A DNA stretch of 23,428 nucleotides, from contig CANQOM010000010.1 in the NCBI GenBank assembly GCA_947625445.1, forward strand, positions 1 to 23,428. The letters are read 5' to 3'. This document shows positions 1 to 5,079 of this stretch, piece after piece (positions within the stretch are counted from its first letter, which is position 1; each line of letters starts with the position of its first letter). The notes beneath the pieces were generated by a model. It searched no databases and was not told where the DNA came from. It saw only the letters and a list, made by a program, of their open reading frames with translations. Made by a program: the position numbers and the translations under genes. Origin of the DNA: Candidatus Gastranaerophilales bacterium (GTDB lineage Bacteria > Cyanobacteriota > Vampirovibrionia > Gastranaerophilales > Gastranaerophilaceae).

Positions 1-200
1 GCTCCAGTTTGAGGATTACGACCTGTTCTTGCAGCTCTTTTTCTTGATTCAAAAGTACCGAATCCAACAAGAGTTACTTTCTTACCTTTAGCTACAGTTT
101 TTTCAATTGTAGACATAATTGTGTTAATTACTTCGTAAGCCTCTTTTTGAGTTACTTTTGCTTTTTTTGATACTTCTTGTACTAAATCTTCTTTATTCAT
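1..200 (-). CDS. hup: HU-family DNA-binding protein (partial, N-terminal part)
   Basis: Histone-like HU protein, a small dimeric nucleoid protein that bends and compacts DNA. Only about the first 66 codons lie in the window. The translation starts MNKEDLVQEVSKKAKVTQ, passes through the family signature VGFGTFESRKRAARTGRNP (roughly residues 43-62), and runs off the left edge at the start of the DNA-binding arm. Full HU proteins are about 90 residues, so roughly 25 are missing. The start at 198-200 has a good ribosome binding site (AAGGGG on the minus strand, near 208-213). A strong promoter lies just upstream. lysS upstream ends 94 bases away on the same strand, but the separate promoter suggests HU is transcribed on its own. 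HU is more likely than IHF because the signature is the generic HU type, though the window alone cannot exclude a paralogue. Confidence 0.95.
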   Translation of the reverse strand, partial: MNKEDLVQEVSKKAKVTQKEAYEVINTIMSTIEKTVAKGKKVTLVGFGTFESRKRAARTGRNPQTG

Positions 201-237
201 GGAATAAACCCCTTTCTAAAAAAATATCACGTTTTTA

Positions 238-265
238 ATTATATGTATTTTTTTAATAAAGTCAA
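238..265 (-). promoter_or_regulatory. Promoter of the HU gene
   Basis: On the minus strand, TTGACT (260-265) and a perfect TATAAT (238-243) are separated by 16 bases. The transcript would start near 231, giving a leader of about 30 bases that carries the AAGGGG ribosome binding site. This is one of the best sigma-70-like promoters in the window. Confidence 0.8.
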
Positions 266-294
266 TAGTTTATTTTAATTTGAATTATAATCTG

Positions 295-1791
295 CTATTT
301 GTTTTTCATAGTTGGGAATGCGATTACATCACGAATGGTGGTTGATGCAGTTAAGAGCATAACGAGTCTGTCAATACCCATACCCATACCGCCAGTAGGT
401 GGCATGCCGTATTCCAATGCATTAATGAAATCTTCATCTATGTCGCAAGCTTCTTCATCTCCTTGAGCTTTTTGCAGCGCTTGTGCTTCAAAACGTTCTC
501 TTTGGTCAATCGGGTCGGTTAATTCGGAAAATGCGTTAGCCAATTCCCATCCGTTAACTTTTGATTCAAAGCGTTCTGTCAAGCGGGGATTAGTTCTATG
601 GACTTTTGCTAATGGAGAGATTTCTCTTGGGTAATCCATGATATGAACAGGTTGGATTATAAATGGTTCAACTTTCGCTTCAAACACTGCTTCTACAATC
701 TTTCCCCAATTCATGTTTTCTTCTAATTCAACACCAAGTTTTTTTGCGGCTTCTTCTGCTTCACAATTTGTTAAGAAATCGTTTAAATCTACCCCGGTAG
801 CTTCTTTAATTGAACCTATCATGGTTTTTCTATCCCATGGCGGTGTTAAATCTATTTCATTTTCTCCATATTTTATCTTAGTTGTACCTAAAACTTCTTT
901 AGCAACGTATGCTACCATATTTTCCGTTAAAGTCATCATGTCGTTATAATCAACATAAGCTTGATATAGCTCAATTGTTGTAAACTCGGGGTTGTGCAAA
1001 GAGTCAATACCTTCGTTTCTGAAACATCTGTTTATTTCGAATATCTTTTCGGAAAGTCCTCCTACCATTAATCTTTTTAAGTGAAGTTCAGGTGCTATTC
1101 TCATATACATCGGAATATCTAACGCATTATGGTGTGTTTCAAACGGTCTTGCATTAGCTCCTCCGGCTTGAGAATGTAACATCGGTGTTTCTACCTCTAA
1201 AAAACCTTGTGATGTTAAGTATTCTCTGATTTTTTGTATTATTAAACCCCTTTTTCTGAATGTATCTTTTACTTCAGGATTCATTATCATATCTACATAT
1301 CTTTGTCTGTATCTTGTTTCAACATCTGTTAAACCATGGAATTTTTCAGGTAAAGGTTTTAATGATTTTGTTAATATTTCAAAATCAGTTACTTTTATAC
1401 TTAACTCACCTCTTGGAGTTCTTCTTATATCACCCGTAAAACCTACGATATCTCCGATATCAATCAGTTTTAGAAGCTTTATTTTTTCAGGGTCAATATT
1501 TTGTTTATGCGAAAATATTTGTATTTTCCCTGTATCATCCATTAAATCTATAAACATGCCGGAATTTCTTATTGCCATGACTCTTCCTGCAACACTATAT
1601 CTGTCGGTTGTTTCTTCTCCGTTTTCCAAACCTTTATATTTTTCCTGTAATTCTTTTGCCGTTGCAGTTTTATTATATTTGTAAGGATATGGATTTATTC
1701 CTTTTGCTCTAAGTTCTTCCGCTTTTTGGATTCTTCCTTGTCTTATTGTATCTATAGAAGATGTAGATTCTTTTATATTTGCTTCTTGCAT
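295..1791 (-). CDS. lysS: Lysyl-tRNA synthetase, class II
   Basis: Cytoplasmic enzyme that charges tRNA-Lys with lysine using ATP. At 498 residues it has the usual length for the bacterial class II form. An OB-fold anticodon-binding domain covers roughly residues 64-145 (includes VAGRVMAIRNSGMFIDL). The class II core follows, with motif 2 at about 257-273 (FRNEGIDSLHNPEFTTIE) and motif 3 at about 467-478 (GGMGMGIDRLVM). The core looks complete. The start ATG at 1789-1791 is preceded by GGAGG six bases upstream, which fixes it. The first ~20 residues are a short polar extension. A promoter lies at 1821-1849. The gene is probably monocistronic, since HU downstream has its own promoter. No T-box leader is visible. 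Confidence 0.97.
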   Translation of the reverse strand: MQEANIKESTSSIDTIRQGRIQKAEELRAKGINPYPYKYNKTATAKELQEKYKGLENGEETTDRYSVAGRVMAIRNSGMFIDLMDDTGKIQIFSHKQNIDPEKIKLLKLIDIGDIVGFTGDIRRTPRGELSIKVTDFEILTKSLKPLPEKFHGLTDVETRYRQRYVDMIMNPEVKDTFRKRGLIIQKIREYLTSQGFLEVETPMLHSQAGGANARPFETHHNALDIPMYMRIAPELHLKRLMVGGLSEKIFEINRCFRNEGIDSLHNPEFTTIELYQAYVDYNDMMTLTENMVAYVAKEVLGTTKIKYGENEIDLTPPWDRKTMIGSIKEATGVDLNDFLTNCEAEEAAKKLGVELEENMNWGKIVEAVFEAKVEPFIIQPVHIMDYPREISPLAKVHRTNPRLTERFESKVNGWELANAFSELTDPIDQRERFEAQALQKAQGDEEACDIDEDFINALEYGMPPTGGMGMGIDRLVMLLTASTTIRDVIAFPTMKNK

Positions 1792-1820
1792 AGTGCCTCC
1801 AACATATTTTCGCTAAAAAA

Positions 1821-1849
1821 ATTTTAGCATTAACATTTTTGAGTGCCAA
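1821..1849 (-). promoter_or_regulatory. Probable lysS promoter
   Basis: On the minus strand, TTGGCA (1844-1849) and TAAAAT (1821-1826) are separated by 17 bases, placing the transcript start near 1814 and leaving a leader of about 23 bases with GGAGG. A 7-base palindrome (GCTAAAA/TTTTAGC, 1812-1828) overlaps the -10 region, and a CIRCE-like imperfect inverted repeat covers the whole promoter (see findings). Confidence 0.65.
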
Positions 1850-1855
1850 CTTTAT

Positions 1856-1916
1856 CCGAGTAAATTTTTTCGGGTTTGCCAAAAGTGGAAGTATATATTT
1901 GCGACACCTGATAAAT
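1856..1916 (+). repeat. Dispersed intergenic repeat, copy A
   Basis: Head CCGAGTAAATTTTTT at 1856-1870 and tail GCGACACCTGATAAAT at 1901-1916, read on the + strand, with 30 bases between. It resembles the other copies listed in this annotation (head TGTCTGAGTAAATTT, tail GACACCGGATTAAAT). It lies between the divergent lysS and the aminopropyltransferase-like gene. Copy B follows 20 bases later. Confidence 0.55.
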
Positions 1917-1935
1917 TTATGTGATAATTAATATT

Positions 1936-1970
1936 GTGTCTGAGTAAATTTTATGGGTACCGGATTTAAT
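1936..1970 (+). repeat. Dispersed intergenic repeat, copy B
   Basis: Head TGTCTGAGTAAATTTT at 1937-1952 and tail GGTACCGGATTTAAT at 1956-1970. Head and tail are almost adjacent here. The tail ends one base before the ATG of the next gene, so the repeat occupies that gene's ribosome-binding region, where only a weak GGA is available. Confidence 0.7.
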
Positions 1971-1971
1971 T

Positions 1972-2850
1972 ATGAATATTTTAATTCCTGAAAAACTTGC
2001 AATAAAAAAACCCAATAGTAAACTTTTAAAAATAATAAATAACAAAAAGTTTAATGATAAAATACTGTTTGAAATTGAATCTGAATTTCATTCCATAAAA
2101 GTAATCCAAAATGAAATAGGCAGATTTTTACATTACAATAATACTTATCAGGCAGGTTTTATTAATACGGAGTTTTATAAAGGTAATTTACCTTATATAA
2201 ATTATTTTATGATTCCATATATAATGAATCCTAATATTAAAAATATACTCATAATAGGGCTTGGCTCGGGTAAACTTGTGGATGATTATTATCAATTGTT
2301 TAAAAATATTGAAACAATTGATGTTGTGGATATAGAAGAAAATATTCAGGAAATTGCAGTTAAATATTTTGATTTTATACCTGTTAAAGGTTATAAATTC
2401 ATTCTTCAAGACGGTATAACCTTTTTAAGAGGAAATAAAAAGAAGTATGATTTAATTGTTGCCGATGTTGCTAATAATGAAGGCATTGATTTAAGATTTT
2501 TAAGTGATGATTATTTTAAATTGATTAAAAAATCACTTAAAAAAGACGGTATTTTCATTTCTAACATGTGTGCATCACCTGATTTTGAAAATAAAAAAAA
2601 TTTGTTTTTCAACGAATTTTTTTCGATTTATAGAGTTAATTTTAAAAATAACATAATATTTAAAGGAAATTATTCAGATAAAGTTTATTATAAATCCTTC
2701 TTTAATTTAGATGAAAGAGTTATAGATATTACTAATGTTATAATTATTTCTTCTGATAAGAAATATAAACTTGAATGTTCTGATGTTGTATATCGGGAAA
2801 TAAAAAATCTGGGAATAGATATAAGATATTACTTAAGTGATTTAGTTTAA
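1972..2850 (+). CDS. Spermidine-synthase-like (aminopropyltransferase fold) protein
   Basis: 292 residues with the Rossmann fold of the polyamine aminopropyltransferase (SpeE) group. Visible are a substrate-entry-like segment (SEFHSIKVIQNEIGRFLHY, residues 37-54), the nucleotide-binding loop IGLGSG (95-100, usually GGGDG in SpeE), the acidic VVDIEE (118-123) that would hold the ribose, and QDGITFL (146-152). True spermidine synthases then carry a D-S/T-S/T-D-P catalytic segment; here the equivalent is VADVANNEG (163-171), without the second Asp-Pro. Binding of decarboxylated or ordinary S-adenosylmethionine is plausible, but aminopropyl transfer is doubtful. It may be a methyltransferase-like relative. 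It stands alone, with no polyamine genes beside it, and its last nine bases overlap the convergent tspO gene. The start ATG sits directly after repeat copy B. Confidence 0.65.
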   Translation: MNILIPEKLAIKKPNSKLLKIINNKKFNDKILFEIESEFHSIKVIQNEIGRFLHYNNTYQAGFINTEFYKGNLPYINYFMIPYIMNPNIKNILIIGLGSGKLVDDYYQLFKNIETIDVVDIEENIQEIAVKYFDFIPVKGYKFILQDGITFLRGNKKKYDLIVADVANNEGIDLRFLSDDYFKLIKKSLKKDGIFISNMCASPDFENKKNLFFNEFFSIYRVNFKNNIIFKGNYSDKVYYKSFFNLDERVIDITNVIIISSDKKYKLECSDVVYREIKNLGIDIRYYLSDLV

Positions 2851-3234
2851 TACGAAATAAGCTAAATTAAGATAAAAAGCAAAACTAATCCAAATTAAAT
2901 AAGGTATAAGTAATATAGATGCGATTTTTGAATGTTTGAAAAATGAAATAACGGTTAACAGTGTAAAAATCCACATAAATATTATATCAATAAGTGCTAA
3001 TCCTATATTTTGCATATTAAAGAATAAAAAAGACCAAGCAAAATTAAAAATTAATTGCAATATAAAAAATACTAAAGGTAGGATTTTACTCTTATTCATT
3101 CCGCTTTTTAAAAACAAAATTAAAGAGATAGCAATCATAATATATAAAACAGTCCATACTGGGGGAAAAACCGACGATGGAGGAGCTAAAAAAGGCTTAT
3201 TTAAACTGTTGTACCAATCTATATTTTTCATCAT
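2842..3234 (-). CDS. tspO: TspO/MBR family membrane protein, short form
   Basis: Tryptophan-rich sensory protein / translocator protein, a membrane protein that binds porphyrins and other hydrophobic ligands. The family hallmarks are clear: WYNSLNKPFLAPPSSVFPPVW (residues 7-27), the aromatic LQLIFNFAWSFLFF, and the C-terminal PYLIWISFAFYLN. At 130 residues it is about 25 short of the usual length. The protein begins directly at the WY..L.KP loop, so the first of the five membrane helices is missing. An in-frame TAA about 30 bases upstream of the ATG pair rules out an N-terminal extension. No clear ribosome binding site precedes it. It follows the ABC permease by 47 bases on the same strand and may be co-transcribed with it. 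Its 3' end overlaps the convergent gene by nine bases. Confidence 0.88.
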   Translation of the reverse strand: MMKNIDWYNSLNKPFLAPPSSVFPPVWTVLYIMIAISLILFLKSGMNKSKILPLVFFILQLIFNFAWSFLFFNMQNIGLALIDIIFMWIFTLLTVISFFKHSKIASILLIPYLIWISFAFYLNLAYFVLN

Positions 3235-3281
3235 AATACTTATTATTTTATAAAATTGAAAAATTTAAATTGCCTTAATGG

Positions 3282-4106
3282 TTATTCTTTTATACCCCCT
3301 GATAAAATATCATTAATAAAATATTTTTTCCCGATTAAGAAAACTAATACAGAAGGTATGCAGCAAATCACACTAAATGCGGTTAAAGCACCCCAATCGG
3401 TTATTTCTCTGAAACTTCCCTTAAAATTAGCTAATGCAACAGGGAGTGTTCTCATTGAATCTGAATTGGTAACAATTAACGGCCACATAAAACTGTTCCA
3501 AGTAGAAATAAATGTAAAGATAGCCAAAGTGGCTAAAGCAGGAATTGCAAGCGGCAAAGCTATTTTGTAAAACACTTCAAATGTATTACATCCGTCTATT
3601 TTGGCTGAAGATTCAACATCGTCAGGTATTGATTTAAACCATTGACGCATTAAAAATACTCCAAATCCTCCAAACAATCCGGGGACTATTAATGCCCAAT
3701 ATGTGTCAAGCCAATGGAATTGTTTCATTATAAAAAATAAAGGGATTATATTAACTTGTGGTGGTATCATCATTGATATTAATATTAAAATAAATAATAA
3801 TTCCTTATATTTAAAGTTAAATCTTGCAAAACTGTAGCCTGCCATTGCTGAAATTATTACTTGTCCTATTGTTGTTGCAAATGCAACAAACATACTGTTT
3901 AAAAAATATTTAAATATATCAGAATTTTTTATTACATATTCATAGTTATTTGAAGTTATTGGGTTAGGTATAAAGCTTACGTTATTTGCCAAAATTTGTT
4001 TATCTGTCATCAATGATAAACAAAACATGTAAACAAAAGGCAGTAACATTGAAATTGCACCAATAATAAGAATTATATATCCCATAAATTTGTATGTTTT
4101 ATTCAT
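3282..4106 (-). CDS. Carbohydrate-type ABC transporter permease (MalG/UgpE-like)
   Basis: Inner-membrane permease of a binding-protein-dependent importer of the CUT1 type, which brings in oligosaccharides or glycerol-3-phosphate. The 274 residues form six hydrophobic segments (first at about 9-31, last near 245-262). The EAA loop that contacts the ATPase is well kept at 165-190 (ESSAKIDGCNTFEVFYKIA followed by LPLAIPA), then WNSFMWPL, typical of the MalG/UgpE half. Such permeases work with a MalF/UgpA partner, a binding protein and an ATPase; none of these is in the window. The gene lies 26 bases after the HGHP-motif protein on the same strand and has no clear ribosome binding site, so it may be read through from upstream. 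The substrate cannot be assigned. Confidence 0.88.
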   Translation of the reverse strand: MNKTYKFMGYIILIIGAISMLLPFVYMFCLSLMTDKQILANNVSFIPNPITSNNYEYVIKNSDIFKYFLNSMFVAFATTIGQVIISAMAGYSFARFNFKYKELLFILILISMMIPPQVNIIPLFFIMKQFHWLDTYWALIVPGLFGGFGVFLMRQWFKSIPDDVESSAKIDGCNTFEVFYKIALPLAIPALATLAIFTFISTWNSFMWPLIVTNSDSMRTLPVALANFKGSFREITDWGALTAFSVICCIPSVLVFLIGKKYFINDILSGGIKE

Positions 4107-4132
4107 AGGATTATAATAGCATTTTTTATAAT

Positions 4133-4969
4133 TTAAATCATATCTGTTTCATAAACTAAATTATACTTATCAGCAATATTTTGCCAGAATTTATGTCCCG
4201 ATAAAATACCTTCATCTGTTGATAAATACTGTTCAATATTATCTCTATTATTTAATATTACTGTTTGAAGTTTATCTTGATAAGGTTGATAAGAAATAAA
4301 TTTCTTTTTAATGTCTTGAACTATTTCTTCAGGGTTATCAGAAGGTGTTATTCCAAAATTTTTAATTATTTTTAAAATTTCTTCATAAGATAATTGAGAA
4401 AAATCTTTAAAAAGCATATTTGAAAAAGTATCGTTAACTAACTTAATAACATCATCTTTAGTGGTTTTATAATCAATGCCGAGCTTGTCGAGGGTTTGGG
4501 CAGATAATTGGTCTTCTAAATCCATATATACTTGAATTGACGGTTTATCTGTTTTGAATTGTGATTTTTTAGTCATTTTAGAACTTGAGCCGTCTTTATA
4601 AATAGCTTCTTGGCTTATAGCGTCAGTTGCAAGTAAAAAAGCAACATCATTTGTTGATAAAGGTGTTTTATCCGGGTGACCGTGAATTAAAATTGCTCCT
4701 GGTTTAATTAATTTAGAATCAATAGTACAAGAAAGATCTTCACCTTTATTGTTAAAAACTTGTCCGTCGGGATTAATCAAAAAAGCGTGTTCTATATTTT
4801 CAGTTTCTAAAGTTTTAATTATTTCTTTTTTTGCAAATTTTATTTTATCTGATATAGTATCATTACTTTTCTCAAAAGAATCTTGAAAAGAGGCTTTAAA
4901 AGCAGGTTTATAGATAGTGCGATTGTTGGCAACACTTGGTATATTAATATAACTTATATTTTTTATCAT
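4133..4969 (-). CDS. Unknown protein with HGHP...SxxD motif, possibly JAB/MPN-like
   Basis: 278 residues; the function is not known. A polar N-terminus contains PAFKASF (residues 22-28). After a helix comes IEHAFLINPDGQVFNNKG (59-76), then HGHP-x5-S-x2-D (H96, H98, S105, D108). That layout (a Glu in a strand, then HxH...SxxD) resembles the zinc site of JAB/MPN metalloproteases, but the spacer is six residues rather than seven. It is closer to the 'HNHP..(S/F)S..D' segments I recall from phage head-morphogenesis and toxin-associated proteins. A second half of about 140 residues is helical and ends in HKFWQNIADKYNLVYE (259-274). There is no signal peptide or membrane segment. A ribosome binding site (GGAG, near 4977-4980) supports the start. 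It lies upstream of the ABC permease on the same strand. Hydrolase activity is inference only. Confidence 0.6.
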   Translation of the reverse strand: MIKNISYINIPSVANNRTIYKPAFKASFQDSFEKSNDTISDKIKFAKKEIIKTLETENIEHAFLINPDGQVFNNKGEDLSCTIDSKLIKPGAILIHGHPDKTPLSTNDVAFLLATDAISQEAIYKDGSSSKMTKKSQFKTDKPSIQVYMDLEDQLSAQTLDKLGIDYKTTKDDVIKLVNDTFSNMLFKDFSQLSYEEILKIIKNFGITPSDNPEEIVQDIKKKFISYQPYQDKLQTVILNNRDNIEQYLSTDEGILSGHKFWQNIADKYNLVYETDMI

Positions 4970-5079
4970 AAAAAACTCCGCTAATTTAATAAAGTGTGAT
5001 AAATAATAAAAATTGCGTTTTTACTATTAGATATTTTTATATTAAAATATTTAAGTAAATAATTAGGCAGGTGGAAAAT

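Noticed and set aside
3256..3570. 104-codon open frame on the + strand
   Set aside because: It lies opposite the well-supported ABC permease, lacks a ribosome binding site and resembles no family; it is a shadow of the real gene.
4111..4125. TATAAT-like sequence just upstream of the ABC permease start
   Set aside because: It ends only three bases before the ATG, so transcription would begin inside the gene, and no -35 is present. Read-through from the upstream gene is simpler.
1972..4969. This AT-rich stretch of unusual genes as a genomic island
   Set aside because: No integrase, transposase, attachment repeats or tRNA is present, and the base composition is only slightly more AT-rich by eye than its neighbours.
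4985..5079. Possible T-box leader before ileS (also considered for lysS and thrS)
   Set aside because: The gaps are too short and none has the conserved T-box sequence or a following terminator.
5071..5079. GTG start for ileS three codons upstream
   Set aside because: The GTG lies inside the best ribosome binding site (AGGTGG) for the ATG at 5080.
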